In this document: piece after piece, positions 26,792 through 36,957 of the stretch | How positions within the stretch are numbered: position 1 is the first letter of the stretch | How the letters are laid out: the number at the start of each line of letters is the position of its first letter | Assembly: GCF_017873715.1 (NCBI RefSeq) | Contig: NZ_JAGGKM010000003.1 | Span: 310,001-374,000 of the forward strand | DNA length: 64,000 bases | Origin: Cytobacillus luteolus | GTDB lineage: Bacteria; Bacillota; Bacilli; Bacillales; Bacillaceae_L | Reading direction: 5' to 3' | Program-made: the position numbers and the translations under genes | Notes under the pieces: generated by a model | Databases searched by the model: none | What the model was told of the DNA's origin: nothing | The model's input: only the letters and a program-made list of their open reading frames with translations

Positions 26792-27853
26792 TTGAATTTA
26801 CAAACATTAGGTTGGAATGAGTATTTTAATAATGAATTTACAAAATATACAGAGCAAGGTTACTCTGTAGGAAGAATCGGATTAGAGCATAAAAGAATGT
26901 ATCGGATTTTCACTGAAAATGGTGAGTTACTTGGAGAGGTATCCGGGAAACTACGTCACAACTCCATTTCTAGAGAAGACTACCCAGCTGTTGGGGATTG
27001 GGTTCTAATCTCACCAAGATATGAAGAAGGTAAAGCTACAATACATGGAATCTTACCTAGATTCAGTAAGTTCTCAAGGAAGGCCGCTGGGATGACTACT
27101 GAAGAACAAATTGTCGCAACAAATGTGAATACGCTGTTTCTAGTTAATGCCTTAAACCAGGATTTTAACTTGCGAAGAATTGAGCGATATTTACTTATGG
27201 CTTGGGAGAGTGGCGCAAATCCTGTTATCGTTCTCACTAAGAGTGATCTATGCAATGATGTTGACGAAAAACTAAAACAAATTGAACCAGTGGCCCTTGG
27301 AGTGCCAGTTCATGCTGTCAGTGTAAAAGACAACACTGGTATTGACCAATTAGATAAGTACTTGGAAGAAGGTCAAACAGTTGCCTTACTCGGTTCATCA
27401 GGAGCAGGAAAATCGACATTAACCAATCGATTAATAGGTATTGAAAAGCAACTGGTGAATGAAATTCGAGAAGGGGATGATCGGGGAAAGCACACGACAA
27501 CACATCGTGAACTTATTGTTGTTCCGACTGGTGGAATTATCATTGACACCCCTGGTATGAGGGAGCTCCAATTATGGGATGCTGAGGACAGCTTAAGTCA
27601 TAGCTTTGAGGATATCGAAACATTAGCTGAAAGTTGTTACTACAGAGATTGTACACATGGTAGTGAACCAAAATGTGCGATTGTCGATGCAATTTCAGAT
27701 GGCATTCTTGATGAGGAGCGATTTAGAAGCTACGTAAAGCTTCAAAAAGAACTAGCCTATCTGGAACGGAAAAATGACAAGAAGGCTCAACTTGAGGAAC
27801 GAAATAAGTGGAAAAAACTAAGCGGTGATCGAACAAGAGCACATCGCAAATAA
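26792..27853 (+). CDS. rsgA: Ribosome small-subunit GTPase RsgA-type
   Basis: 353 residues. Circularly permuted GTPase: G4 VLTKSDL precedes G1 GSSGAGKSTL and G3 DTPGMRE. N-terminal OB-fold region (VGDWVLISP) and a C-terminal zinc knuckle with CYYRDCTHGSEPKC. It helps mature the 30S subunit. It is longer than the B. subtilis YloQ form (near 300 residues), with a basic C-terminal extension, so it is probably a second, E. coli-like paralogue. TTG start after AGGAGG. Confidence 0.88.
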   Translation: MNLQTLGWNEYFNNEFTKYTEQGYSVGRIGLEHKRMYRIFTENGELLGEVSGKLRHNSISREDYPAVGDWVLISPRYEEGKATIHGILPRFSKFSRKAAGMTTEEQIVATNVNTLFLVNALNQDFNLRRIERYLLMAWESGANPVIVLTKSDLCNDVDEKLKQIEPVALGVPVHAVSVKDNTGIDQLDKYLEEGQTVALLGSSGAGKSTLTNRLIGIEKQLVNEIREGDDRGKHTTTHRELIVVPTGGIIIDTPGMRELQLWDAEDSLSHSFEDIETLAESCYYRDCTHGSEPKCAIVDAISDGILDEERFRSYVKLQKELAYLERKNDKKAQLEERNKWKKLSGDRTRAHRK

Positions 27854-27865
27854 GGGAAATAAGAG

Positions 27866-27895
27866 GCGCTCCGAAATAGGTTCGCCCCTTTTTTG
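27866..27895 (+). terminator. Hairpin after rsgA-like gene
   Basis: GAGGCG and CGCCCC/CGCCCCTT pair across an A-rich loop, six Ts follow; imperfect stem. Confidence 0.5.
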
Positions 27896-27942
27896 TATAT
27901 CGTAATTAATTCGTGTAAGACTATTGGCAGGAGGGATGCCAA

Positions 27943-28080
27943 ATGACAAAAAAGCCAAAATTCGATCTGAGCTACGAATCTGATGGTCAAATGGGTAAAG
28001 ATACAAAGGAAAAATCAAATAATAAAGATAAGAATAAAAATGAAAACATGTTTTTCAATATCACGCCAGATAGTGAATAA
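27943..28080 (+). CDS. 45-aa hydrophilic miniprotein
   Basis: MTKKPKFDLSYESDGQMGKD followed by a Lys/Asn-rich run and FFNITPDSE at the end. AGGAGG is exactly placed and a terminator follows directly. Composition is like minor spore or stress miniproteins; no family recognised. Confidence 0.6.
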   Translation: MTKKPKFDLSYESDGQMGKDTKEKSNNKDKNKNENMFFNITPDSE

Positions 28081-28110
28081 GATGAGGGGAATTTACCCTC
28101 ATCTTTATTA
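28080..28110 (+). terminator. Terminator of the 45-aa gene
   Basis: GATGAGGG and CCCTCATC around GAATTTA, then TTTATT. Confidence 0.75.
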
Positions 28111-28174
28111 ATGTAAAATAATTAGGGAGCTCTATTTTTAAACAGGTGTGATTCACAATAGAATCTTGATACTT

Positions 28175-28426
28175 CTATTGCAATTTATTGCTTTCAGCAC
28201 GTTTAATAAATGATCTTTCATCTTCAATTAGCCCGCAAACACCACATTGTACCTTTATCGCTGGACCTTTATAGGGAACGTGAAAAGGATTAAGCATTTC
28301 ATTTGAATACTCCTCAAGTAAATCCCCAGTTCTAGGATCCATTTTTACCGGCTTTGCATTTTGTTCAATAAGATTAAAGCGTGAGCGATTCGTTTTACAG
28401 TTAGGACATAAATATGGAGCAACCAT
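28175..28426 (-). CDS. Small zinc-ribbon-like protein
   Basis: 83 residues with two Cys pairs, CPNC near the N terminus and CGVC near the C terminus, forming a likely zinc ribbon that brackets NLIEQNAKPVKMDPRTGDLL. I do not recognise a named family. Good TTGGAGGTTG-type site upstream of ATG. Stands alone. Confidence 0.7.
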   Translation of the reverse strand: MVAPYLCPNCKTNRSRFNLIEQNAKPVKMDPRTGDLLEEYSNEMLNPFHVPYKGPAIKVQCGVCGLIEDERSFIKRAESNKLQ

Positions 28427-28602
28427 AACATTTCAACCTCCAGTTGTAGTTTGATGAAGTCATAAACTTCATAAATGAACATATCTATATTTCTATATTA
28501 TCCAAGCTTTAGAAAAAATTTTCATCAAGTGCTTGAAAATGAAATAAAATGAATAGAAAATTGTCATAATAAACCAAACAAAAGCAAACTGAGGGATTAT
28601 AA

Positions 28603-29529
28603 ATGAAGATAAATAACCTTAGAATACCATCTCATGCTTTCTTTAATCGAGTTGTTATAGTCTTTTTATTGCTAACTATTTTATATGGAACCATACAGTT
28701 CATTCCTGTTTCCAAACAATCCAATACGGCCTTCTTAAAGGATGATAGCCAGCCACTAGTAATTGCCCATCGTGGCGGAGCGGGTATTGCACCAGAAAAT
28801 ACGCTATTAGCATTTCGTTTAGCCGAAAAGCTAGGTGTTGATGCCATTGAACTTGATGTGCGAATGACAAAGGATGAAGAGTTAGTTGTTATTCATGATG
28901 AAACTGTAGATCGTACGACCAATGGAACGGGATTTGTAAAAGACTACACTCTTGAGGAAATCAAAAAATTAGATGCGGGCTATAAAATTAAAAACGACAA
29001 CGGTGGGTACCCGTTTAGAAACAGAGGTGTTACTATACCAAGTCTCGAAGAAGTGTTTACGCATAGTAATGGAACCCCTCTTGTGATTGAATTAAAGGAT
29101 CCTACTAAAAAGATTGAGAAGAAAATTATAAAATTGATAAAAAAATATGATATGAAAAATAAGGTGATTGTTGGTTCATTTAACGATAAAAGTTTGAAAA
29201 GATTTGTATCAACATCAAAAGGAAACATTCCTGTGGGAACAGGAGTAGAAACAATAAGGCAATTTGTTATTTTACATAAGGTGGGATTAGACAGACTTGT
29301 TAACTTAGAACGCCATGCTGTTCAGATTCCCATTAAGGTCGGAAAAATCGACCTAGCAACCGAACGCTTAATAAAGACAATCAAGGAAAGAAATATCGCT
29401 ATCCATTACTGGACTATCAATGATGAAAAAACGATGAAAAAGCTAATCGAGCTAAATGTGGATGGTATTATTACGGACTATCCTAATCGATTAATTAACC
29501 TCTTAGAAAAGGGGAACGGTGAAATATAA
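28603..29529 (+). CDS. Glycerophosphodiester phosphodiesterase
   Basis: 308 residues. One N-terminal helix (VVIVFLLLTILYGTI) then the GDPD barrel: AHRGGAGIAPENT (catalytic His and metal Glu), AIELDVRMTKDEELVVIHDETVDRTTNG, and near the C terminus HYWTINDEKTMKKLIELNVDGIITDYP. It hydrolyses glycerophosphodiesters to glycerol-3-phosphate and an alcohol, here on the outer face of the membrane. Resembles B. subtilis YqiK. GAGGGAT precedes ATG. Confidence 0.9.
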   Translation: MKINNLRIPSHAFFNRVVIVFLLLTILYGTIQFIPVSKQSNTAFLKDDSQPLVIAHRGGAGIAPENTLLAFRLAEKLGVDAIELDVRMTKDEELVVIHDETVDRTTNGTGFVKDYTLEEIKKLDAGYKIKNDNGGYPFRNRGVTIPSLEEVFTHSNGTPLVIELKDPTKKIEKKIIKLIKKYDMKNKVIVGSFNDKSLKRFVSTSKGNIPVGTGVETIRQFVILHKVGLDRLVNLERHAVQIPIKVGKIDLATERLIKTIKERNIAIHYWTINDEKTMKKLIELNVDGIITDYPNRLINLLEKGNGEI

Positions 29530-29605
29530 GCAAGTTAATTTGGTGTTTATATCTCCAATGATATAATGGGGAAAAAGCAGCTATTTATGAAAGGTTGAGT
29601 TAATC

Positions 29606-30562
29606 ATGACACAAAATTTTGAGCTTGCTACATTTGCAGGTGGTTGTTTCTGGTGTATGGTAAAACCATTTGATGAGCAGCCGGGGATTGAAAAAGTTAT
29701 TTCTGGATACTCTGGTGGCCAGAAAGAAAATCCTACATATAAAGAGGTTTGTTCGGAAACAACAGGTCATTATGAGGTTGTACAAATTACATTTAATCCA
29801 GAGGTATTTCCTTATAGCAAATTACTTGATGTATTCTGGCAGCAAATTGACCCAACAGATAGTGGAGGACAATTTTATGATAGAGGAGATTCGTATAAAA
29901 CAGCCATCTTCTATCATAGCGAGGAACAACGAAAGATAGCCGAGGAATCAAAGAAAAACCTTGACGAAAGTGGACGATTCTCTAAGCCAATCGTAACAGA
30001 TATCTTACCAGCAGCACCTTTTTATCCTGCAGAAGAATATCATCAGGACTATTATAAAAAGAACCCAACGCACTATACACGCTACCGTAAAGGTTCAGGG
30101 CGTGATGCTTTTATAAAAGATCATTGGAAGAGCACTTTTAATAAAGAGGAACTAAAGGCAAGGCTAACGCCAATGCAATATGAAGTTACGCAAAAAAACG
30201 GAACAGAGCCACCATTTAAAAATGAGTTTTGGAATAATACTAGTGAAGGAATTTATGTAGACATTGTCTCAGGTAAACCATTATTTAGCTCTAAGGATCA
30301 ATATGATGCTGGTTGCGGATGGCCAAGTTTCACAAAGCCAATTGACGAAGCGGAAATAGTAGAAGAGACTGACTTCACTTATGGTATGGTTCGCACTGAA
30401 GTTAGAAGTCAAACAGCAGACTCGCATTTAGGGCATGTTTTTGACGATGGCCCAGGACCTAATGGATTAAGATACTGCATCAATTCTGCAGCATTACGCT
30501 TCATCCGTAAGGAAGACCTAGAAAAAGAGGGTTATGGGGAATATAGTAAGTTATTTAAATAG
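29606..30562 (+). CDS. msrAB: Bifunctional methionine sulfoxide reductase MsrA-MsrB
   Basis: 318 residues. The MsrA half has [13 protein letters not shown] (catalytic Cys), [13 protein letters not shown] and the [12 protein letters not shown] block. The MsrB half (from about residue 175) has [33 protein letters not shown] and the catalytic Cys in [11 protein letters not shown]. The fusion reduces both S and R forms of methionine sulfoxide. B. subtilis has separate genes; the fused form is common in other Firmicutes. Terminator at 30570-30606. Confidence 0.95.
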   Translation: MTQNFELATFAGGCFWCMVKPFDEQPGIEKVISGYSGGQKENPTYKEVCSETTGHYEVVQITFNPEVFPYSKLLDVFWQQIDPTDSGGQFYDRGDSYKTAIFYHSEEQRKIAEESKKNLDESGRFSKPIVTDILPAAPFYPAEEYHQDYYKKNPTHYTRYRKGSGRDAFIKDHWKSTFNKEELKARLTPMQYEVTQKNGTEPPFKNEFWNNTSEGIYVDIVSGKPLFSSKDQYDAGCGWPSFTKPIDEAEIVEETDFTYGMVRTEVRSQTADSHLGHVFDDGPGPNGLRYCINSAALRFIRKEDLEKEGYGEYSKLFK

Positions 30563-30569
30563 AAAAGCA

Positions 30570-30607
30570 TGGATCACTCCACCAGATTATGGTTGGGGTG
30601 ATTTTTT
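30570..30607 (+). terminator. Terminator of msrAB
   Basis: ATCACTCCACC and GGTTGGGGTGAT around AGATTAT, seven Ts. Confidence 0.85.
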
Positions 30608-30710
30608 TGGTGATATGGATGAATTGAATCAATCAAAGGGTAGTATCGTCGCTCTGGCTAGAAGAAATTTGAATTGAAGTGTGCGAATAGCCCGTAATTC
30701 GCCTAATTGT

Positions 30711-30749
30711 TAAAAGGGTAGAGACCAAATATTCTCTACCCTTTAGACC
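30711..30749. terminator. Terminator for the DUF779 gene (minus strand)
   Basis: AAAGGGTAGAGA and TCTCTACCCTTT around CCAAATAT; the A run on the plus strand is the T tail for the minus-strand operon. Confidence 0.8.
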
Positions 30750-30751
30750 AA

Positions 30752-31072
30752 TCAAGCAATCGTAGATCTTATCAAAAACCGAACACCTTCAGGCCCTTCT
30801 AGTGAGAACATTCCACCGCGACCTTTCACAACATCAATAATTAGATTTGTATGTTTCCAGTATTCGTATTGTTTTTTACTCATATAAAACGGAGTGTTCC
30901 CAATCTCTCCAATAAGGATATCAGCATCACCAATTAAAAACTCTTCACGTGGAAAGCACATCGGTGAACTTCCATCACAACATCCGCCAGATTGATGAAA
31001 AAGGAGAGAACCATGCTTCATCTGCAGTTTTTCTATGAGTGTAAGAGCTTCGTCAGTTGCTGTTACTTTCAT
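30752..31072 (-). CDS. DUF779 protein, aldehyde dehydrogenase partner
   Basis: 106 residues with the conserved HQSGGCCDGSSPMCFP motif and TPFYMSKKQYEYW. DUF779 proteins are routinely encoded next to acetaldehyde-type aldehyde dehydrogenases, as here (2 bases downstream of the dehydrogenase stop). The Cys pair suggests a redox or metal role. Exact function unknown. Confidence 0.85.
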   Translation of the reverse strand: MKVTATDEALTLIEKLQMKHGSLLFHQSGGCCDGSSPMCFPREEFLIGDADILIGEIGNTPFYMSKKQYEYWKHTNLIIDVVKGRGGMFSLEGPEGVRFLIRSTIA

Positions 31073-31074
31073 TT

Positions 31075-32595
31075 TTAGAAGAATCCTAATTTGTCAGGAC
31101 TATAGCTAACAAGTAGATTCTTAGTTTGTTGGTAGTGAGAAAGCATCATTTTATGGTTTTCTCTACCAATGCCTGACATTTTATATCCTCCAAATGCTGC
31201 ATGAGCAGGATATGCATGGTAGCAATTTGTCCAAACGCGACCAGCTTCAATATTTCTGCCAAAGCGGTAGGCTTTATTAACATCCCTAGTCCAAACTCCT
31301 GCACCTAGCCCATATAAAGTATCATTTGCGATTTGAAGAGCTTCTTCTTCGTCTTTAAACGTAGTTACAGAAACAACTGGACCAAAAATCTCTTCTTGGA
31401 AAATTCTCATTTTATTGTGACCCTTAAATACGGTTGGTTTAATATAATACCCATCTTTTAGGTCACCTTCAAGGGTATTACGTCCGCCACCGATTAGACA
31501 AGTAGCTCCCTCTTGATTGGCAATATCGAAATAGGACAAGATTTTCTCAACTTGCTCATTTGATGCTTGAGCCCCAATCATCGTCTCGATATCTAAAGGA
31601 TTACCTTGTTTAATTTGTTCAACACGAGCAAGCGCACGATCCATAAAACGCTCATAAATGGATTCATGGATAAGGGCACGAGAAGGGCATGTACAAACCT
31701 CGCCCTGATTTAATGCAAACATGACAAAGCCTTCAATTGCTTTATCTAAAAATGCATCATCCTGAGACATTACGTCCTCAAAGAAGATATTCGGTGATTT
31801 TCCGCCAAGCTCAAGCGTGACAGGAATAAGATTTTGAGAAGCATATTGCATAATTAATCGACCAGTAGTTGTTTCACCTGTAAAGGCTACTTTTGCTACA
31901 CGAGAACTAGAAGCAAGCGGCTTACCAGCTTCTAACCCAAACCCATTAACAATGTTAACAACACCAGGTGGTAGAAGATCTTCAATTAACTCCATTAAAA
32001 CCATGATCGATGCTGGAGTTTGCTCAGCTGGCTTTAACACGACACAGTTTCCAGCTGCTAAAGCTGGTGCTAATTTCCATGTAGCCATTAATATTGGGAA
32101 GTTCCAAGGGATAATTTGTCCAACTACACCAAGAGGCTCATGAAAATGATAAGCTACTGTATCATTGTCAATTTGAGATAGACTGCCTTCTTGAGAACGA
32201 ATGCAACCGGCAAAATATCGAAAATGATCGATAGCAAGAGGAAGGTCAGCAGCCAAAGTCTCTCTAACTGGCTTTCCATTATCCCAAGTCTCTGCATTTG
32301 CAAGCATCTCTAGATTCTCTTCCATGCGGTTTGCAATTTTATTTAAAATATTTGCTCGTTCAGTTACAGAGGTTTTACCCCATGCATCTTTTGCTGCATG
32401 TGCAGCATTTAAGGCTCTTTCAATATCCTCATGATTTGATCTAGCAACCTCACAAAATACTTGTCCGTCTACTGGACTCACATTTTCAAAATACTGACCA
32501 CTGAGGGGAGCTACCCACTCACCACCAATATAATTCTCATAGCGACTTTTGAACGTGATTTTGGAACCGGTTGTCCCTGGCTTACTATAGATCAT
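31075..32595 (-). CDS. NAD-dependent aldehyde dehydrogenase (AcoD/ExaC-like)
   Basis: 506 residues, full length. NAD site and Rossmann motif [16 protein letters not shown], general base in [14 protein letters not shown], catalytic Cys in [14 protein letters not shown]. The CTCPSR context and the DUF779 partner place it with the acetaldehyde dehydrogenases. Start ATG 32595 follows AGGAGGAAAG. An inverted repeat about 60 bases upstream may be an operator. Confidence 0.9.
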   Translation of the reverse strand: MIYSKPGTTGSKITFKSRYENYIGGEWVAPLSGQYFENVSPVDGQVFCEVARSNHEDIERALNAAHAAKDAWGKTSVTERANILNKIANRMEENLEMLANAETWDNGKPVRETLAADLPLAIDHFRYFAGCIRSQEGSLSQIDNDTVAYHFHEPLGVVGQIIPWNFPILMATWKLAPALAAGNCVVLKPAEQTPASIMVLMELIEDLLPPGVVNIVNGFGLEAGKPLASSSRVAKVAFTGETTTGRLIMQYASQNLIPVTLELGGKSPNIFFEDVMSQDDAFLDKAIEGFVMFALNQGEVCTCPSRALIHESIYERFMDRALARVEQIKQGNPLDIETMIGAQASNEQVEKILSYFDIANQEGATCLIGGGRNTLEGDLKDGYYIKPTVFKGHNKMRIFQEEIFGPVVSVTTFKDEEEALQIANDTLYGLGAGVWTRDVNKAYRFGRNIEAGRVWTNCYHAYPAHAAFGGYKMSGIGRENHKMMLSHYQQTKNLLVSYSPDKLGFF

Positions 32596-32653
32596 TTATC
32601 TTTCCTCCTAATTTAAAAATGTGAGGTTAATACGGAGTTGTACAAGCTACTGT

Positions 32654-32672
32654 AAGCGTATTCAAGACGCTT
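32654..32672. promoter_or_regulatory. Inverted repeat upstream of aldehyde dehydrogenase
   Basis: AAGCGT-N7-ACGCTT, perfect 6-base arms, 59 bases before the dehydrogenase start. The binding factor is unknown. Confidence 0.35.
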
Positions 32673-32746
32673 CAACAATAGAACTTAGTGAAAAGAATAA
32701 TTGAAGGATTTAGTAGAAAATATTTCTTGAATGAAGCTCATGAATA

Positions 32747-32776
32747 TTGACTAAATTATTCTAAAAATGGTATGAT
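32747..32776 (+). promoter_or_regulatory. SigA-type promoter of the cold-shock gene
   Basis: TTGACT, 18-base spacer, TATGAT. This would give a leader of about 140 nt, long untranslated leaders being typical of csp genes. Confidence 0.6.
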
Positions 32777-32912
32777 TAATGCGACCGTACTACATATATA
32801 AGTGTTTAATGAAGAAAATTGTTCGAAGAGTACAAAGGATTCATAAGATTTATGTTATGGGTTAAATGGTCAAATATTTGGGATACACAGGTAATTGTGT
32901 GTTAATTTTTAG

Positions 32913-33125
<213 letters not shown>

Positions 33126-33146
33126 GCTTGAGTCTTATATATAAAA

Positions 33147-33179
33147 AAAGCAGTTCCGATCTCGGAACTGTTTTTTTCT
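33147..33179 (+). terminator. Terminator of the csp gene
   Basis: AGCAGTTCCGA and TCGGAACTGTT then seven Ts. Confidence 0.88.
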
Positions 33180-33186
33180 TAGTTTA

Positions 33187-34356
33187 CTAGATTCTTGAGC
33201 TAGTAAACTCATCTTTTATTTTTGAAAGTAACTCTGGACTAGTGATAACCTCTAACCCTGCTAATGCCATCGCTTTAGCACCTAAAATCATTGCTTCTTT
33301 AGCTCTGTCACTCATAGCTGCCTCTCTAAATTCGTGAGTATGGCAAGCAAACGGTTCTGTGCAGATTTGAATATAGGGGTGAATAGAAGGAACAACTTGA
33401 CTTACATTTCCCATATCAAGAGAGCCTGACCCACCTGTTTTTTCGTTGATCTCCTCACTTTTCACGCCTAAAGAAAGAAGTGCATTCGTAAAAGCGGAAG
33501 ATAAGTTTTCATTAGTTACCATGTTATCATATGAAAATTCATAAAAAGAGGATTCCATTTTGCAGCCAGTTGCAAGTGCTGCTCCTTCAGCAATCCTTTT
33601 TAGCTTCTCAACCAACTCATTCACGTATTCCCTAGAGTTTGCTCTTACATAGAACTGAGCAACAGTATAATCAGGAACAATATTTGCTGCCTTTCCACCT
33701 TCTGGAATAATTCCATGAATTCGAGCATCTGGAGTAATATGCTGTCTTAAGGCATTCATACTATTAAATACTTGAATAACTGCATCCAGTGCATTAATTC
33801 CTTCATGAGGGCTAGCAGCGGCATGAGCAGCTTTGCCGAAAAATTCAAATTGAATTGCGTCCATTGCCAAAGATGTCCCGCTTTTCTCATAACGATTAAG
33901 CGGATGAACCATCATAGCGACATCGAGTTTATCAAAAATTCCTTGTTCAGCCATCGTTACTTTTCCACCCTTTGTTTCTTCAGCAGGGGTACCATAGACG
34001 ATAACCTTTCCACCACAATCTTTCAACACCTTACTTAAACCGATGCCTGCAGCAACGGCCATAGTACCAATTAAGTTATGTCCACAAGCATGACCCAGTT
34101 CAGGTAACGCATCATACTCAGCCATATATCCAATAGTAGGGCCTGGTATGCCGCTATCAAAGACAGCTTCAAATGCAGTTGGAAGATTAGCAGTTCCTAA
34201 GCTGACAGCAAACCCATGTTTCGTAAGCTCCGCCGAAAGTATCTCAGCCGCCTTGAACTCCTCATGGCCCAGTTCTGGATTCTCGCCAATGAACGAGCTA
34301 ATACGGATAAAATCTTCTTTATATTTAGTGATCTCATTTTCAATAATTGACTTCAT
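33187..34356 (-). CDS. M20D family amidohydrolase
   Basis: 389 residues. Metal-binding blocks: EYDALPELGHACGHNLIGTM, EETKGGKVTMAEQG and the dimerisation-domain HAAASPHEGINALDAVI. Resembles p-aminobenzoyl-glutamate hydrolase subunit B/AbgB and N-acyl amino acid amidases. Cytoplasmic. Start site GGGAGAGAAG. Acyl-amino-acid substrate not predictable. Confidence 0.88.
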   Translation of the reverse strand: MKSIIENEITKYKEDFIRISSFIGENPELGHEEFKAAEILSAELTKHGFAVSLGTANLPTAFEAVFDSGIPGPTIGYMAEYDALPELGHACGHNLIGTMAVAAGIGLSKVLKDCGGKVIVYGTPAEETKGGKVTMAEQGIFDKLDVAMMVHPLNRYEKSGTSLAMDAIQFEFFGKAAHAAASPHEGINALDAVIQVFNSMNALRQHITPDARIHGIIPEGGKAANIVPDYTVAQFYVRANSREYVNELVEKLKRIAEGAALATGCKMESSFYEFSYDNMVTNENLSSAFTNALLSLGVKSEEINEKTGGSGSLDMGNVSQVVPSIHPYIQICTEPFACHTHEFREAAMSDRAKEAMILGAKAMALAGLEVITSPELLSKIKDEFTSSRI

Positions 34357-34419
34357 TAGTAGGCTTCTCTCCCTTTTTGGTCTGTATAAAAATACATTAT
34401 AAAGTATTTTTAGTAATTG

Positions 34420-34908
34420 TTAAATAAAAAATTGAAACATATGAACATCTAGTAATCTTCCAAATTTTTTTCCAACCTGTTTCATAACCCCAATATATTC
34501 AAACCCAACTTGTTTGTGGAGTTGGATACTTGCTTCATTCCCTTCAGTTATTCGGGAAATGATGGTATGTAAGGAAAGGTTATCTGCTTTCTCTAGTAAT
34601 GCAAGAAGTAGTGCTTTTCCAACTCCTTTACCTTGATGTAACTCTAACACATAAAAGGATAATTCTACTGTCCCGTCATATGCTGCACGATCTGACCATC
34701 GACTAAGTGAGGCCCATCCAATCACCTTACCATTCTGCTCGGCAACAATTATAGGGTGAGTAGGACCGTGGTCGTTAAACCATGCTATTTGTTTTTCAAG
34801 TGATCGGGGTTCAGTATCAAATGTGGCTAAAGTTCTTTCAATGGCTTCATTATAAATGAACAGAATTTCAGGCAAGTCTTTCTCAACGGCATCCCTAATG
34901 ATAATCAT
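34420..34908 (-). CDS. GNAT N-acetyltransferase, phosphinothricin-acetyltransferase-like
   Basis: 162 residues. N-terminal IIRDAVEKDLPEILFIYNEAIERTLATFDTEP is the pat/YwnH-type signature; acetyl-CoA loop HQGKGVGKALLLALLE; tail HKQVGFEYIGVMKQVGKKFGRLLDV. Relatives acetylate phosphinothricin, methionine sulfoximine or methionine sulfone. True substrate unknown. Confidence 0.85.
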   Translation of the reverse strand: MIIIRDAVEKDLPEILFIYNEAIERTLATFDTEPRSLEKQIAWFNDHGPTHPIIVAEQNGKVIGWASLSRWSDRAAYDGTVELSFYVLELHQGKGVGKALLLALLEKADNLSLHTIISRITEGNEASIQLHKQVGFEYIGVMKQVGKKFGRLLDVHMFQFFI

Positions 34909-35074
34909 CTTTATTTACTCCTTTTATATGTCAATTAAAAGAACTATTCTTTATTAATATAAAGGATACAATGGGAAAAAGGTAGAGACATAATAGTATG
35001 TCTAGTAGAATAAATTGTTTATTGAAATAGTTTTATTTGAAAATAAATTTTAATCTAAATTTTCAGTTATTTTA

Positions 35075-35103
35075 TTGACAACGCTTCCATTATTTTCTAC
35101 TAT
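35075..35103 (+). promoter_or_regulatory. SigA-type promoter of cstA; weak cre-like site downstream
   Basis: TTGACA, 17-base spacer, TACTAT. At about 35110-35123 TGAAAGCTATGAAA resembles a CcpA cre site with two mismatches at conserved positions; cstA genes are often under carbon control. Confidence 0.5.
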
Positions 35104-35136
35104 TTAAGTTGAAAGCTATGAAAAAGGAGGAGTTTG

Positions 35137-36882
35137 ATGAGTGGTATTTGGTTAGCAATTGTTGGTATGATTGTATTTGCTCTCGGTTATCGCTATTATT
35201 CTAAGTTTGTTGCCGAAAAAATTTATCGCCTTGACCCAAATTATGTGACTCCAGCACATAGGTATAAAGATGGGGTAGATTTTGTTCCTACCAATAAATA
35301 TGTTTTGTGGGGACATCATTTTACTTCAGTTGCAGGTGCTGCACCGATAGTAGGTCCAGCAATTGCGGTCTATTGGGGATGGGGACCAGCATTTTTGTGG
35401 GTTATACTAGGGACTGTATTTGCTGCAGGTGTCCATGATTTCGGAACACTCGTATTATCTGTTCGTAACAAAGGACAATCTGTTGGAACGTTAGCAAATA
35501 CGTTAATTGGTAAACAGGCCAAGATCTTATTTTTATTTATTATCCTTATCTTAGTTTTAATGGTAAACGCTGTATTCGCTTGGGTAATCTCAAATCTATT
35601 CATTAAGTTCCCAGCAAGTGTGTTTCCAGTCTTCATTCAAATACCATTAGCCATTTGGATAGGTTATGCTGTGTACAAACGAAAAGCAAACATGTTAGTC
35701 CCATCTATTATTGCTTTAGCTGTTATGTATTTTGCAGCAGTGATATCAAGTAAGGTTCCCGCACTACAAATCGACATTGTTAGATATTTTGGTGGTGCTG
35801 AAAATACAGTAATGTTTGGGCTAAATGGTGTATCAATGGCCTTTTTCGTATGGATACTTGTACTGATGGTCTATTGCTATATTGCATCAACTTTACCGGT
35901 ATGGAAGCTGTTGCAACCTAGGGATTATATAAACTCTCATCAATTAGTAGTAGGATTATTTATTCTTTATGCAGGCCTTTTACTAACGCAACCTGAAATT
36001 ACTGCTCCGTTAACAAATCCAGATGCAACTGATGTATCATGGTTCCCACTATTATTTATTACGATTGCTTGTGGAGCAATTTCTGGATTCCATGGATTGG
36101 TTTCTTCAGGAACTTCTTCAAAACAACTTGATAAAGAGACTGATGCTAGATTTGTAGGTTACCTTGGAGCGGTAGGAGAAGGGGCTTTAGCACTCATTGC
36201 AATCATTGCAGTAGTTACCTTCTTCGGATCTGCAGGAGAGTTTAAAGAAACATATAGTAGTTTTGCTGCTGCAAATGGTGGAGGTTTAGGAGCCTTTATT
36301 GGTGGGGCCTCTAAGCTTGCGACTGGATTGTTAATACCAGCTGATATTGCTGCAACGATTGTATCTGTGATTGTTGTTAGTTTCGCAGCAACGACACTTG
36401 ATACTTCTGTTCGCCTAATGAGATATATTATCTCAGAATTAGGCATGGAATATAAAGTTAAGGCACTAACAAAAACACATGTTGCTACTTCAGTTGCTGT
36501 AGTAGCAAGTGCTGCACTTGTTTTACTTCCAAAAGGTCCTAACGGTTTTGGTTCTGGTGGTTATCTACTATGGCCGTTGTTTGGTACTTCAAATCAGTTA
36601 CTTGCTGGAATAAGTTTATTACTGATTTCAATATGGTTAAAGCGCCAAGGAAGGAACTTCCTAGTAACCTTTATACCAATGGTGTTCTTATTAGTGATGA
36701 CCATATGGGCAATGGTTCAACAGGTTGTCTTCCAATGGTCTGGATATGGGACTAGTGATGCGAATTGGCTGCTATTTATTTTAGGTGGAGTTATCCTTGT
36801 ATTCGCACTCTGGATTATTCTCGTGGCCTTCTCAGCTCTATCTAAAAAAGACAACCCAACCAATATTAACCACAACATGTAA
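35137..36882 (+). CDS. cstA: CstA family peptide/pyruvate transporter
   Basis: 581 residues with about 15 hydrophobic helices. Family blocks: FVPTNKYVLWGHHFTSVAGAAPIVGPAIAVYWGWGPA, ISGFHGLVSSGTSSKQL and the ATTLDTSVRLMRYIISEL stretch. Members import pyruvate or peptides during carbon limitation. ATG 35137 follows AAAGGAGG. It ends at a terminator but is followed by a CC-ending small protein and an ArsA-type ATPase, a conserved-looking trio. Confidence 0.92.
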   Translation: MSGIWLAIVGMIVFALGYRYYSKFVAEKIYRLDPNYVTPAHRYKDGVDFVPTNKYVLWGHHFTSVAGAAPIVGPAIAVYWGWGPAFLWVILGTVFAAGVHDFGTLVLSVRNKGQSVGTLANTLIGKQAKILFLFIILILVLMVNAVFAWVISNLFIKFPASVFPVFIQIPLAIWIGYAVYKRKANMLVPSIIALAVMYFAAVISSKVPALQIDIVRYFGGAENTVMFGLNGVSMAFFVWILVLMVYCYIASTLPVWKLLQPRDYINSHQLVVGLFILYAGLLLTQPEITAPLTNPDATDVSWFPLLFITIACGAISGFHGLVSSGTSSKQLDKETDARFVGYLGAVGEGALALIAIIAVVTFFGSAGEFKETYSSFAAANGGGLGAFIGGASKLATGLLIPADIAATIVSVIVVSFAATTLDTSVRLMRYIISELGMEYKVKALTKTHVATSVAVVASAALVLLPKGPNGFGSGGYLLWPLFGTSNQLLAGISLLLISIWLKRQGRNFLVTFIPMVFLLVMTIWAMVQQVVFQWSGYGTSDANWLLFILGGVILVFALWIILVAFSALSKKDNPTNINHNM

Positions 36883-36892
36883 GTGAAAGATA

Positions 36893-36920
36893 GGGGACAG
36901 ATTGGTCTGTTCCCTTTTTA
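36893..36920 (+). terminator. Terminator after cstA
   Basis: AGGGGACAGA and TCTGTTCCCT around TTGG, T run. Partial read-through into the next two genes is possible. Confidence 0.8.
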
Positions 36921-36957
36921 AGTCAGCCAAGAATTAGAGGTAGAATGGAGTGATAGC

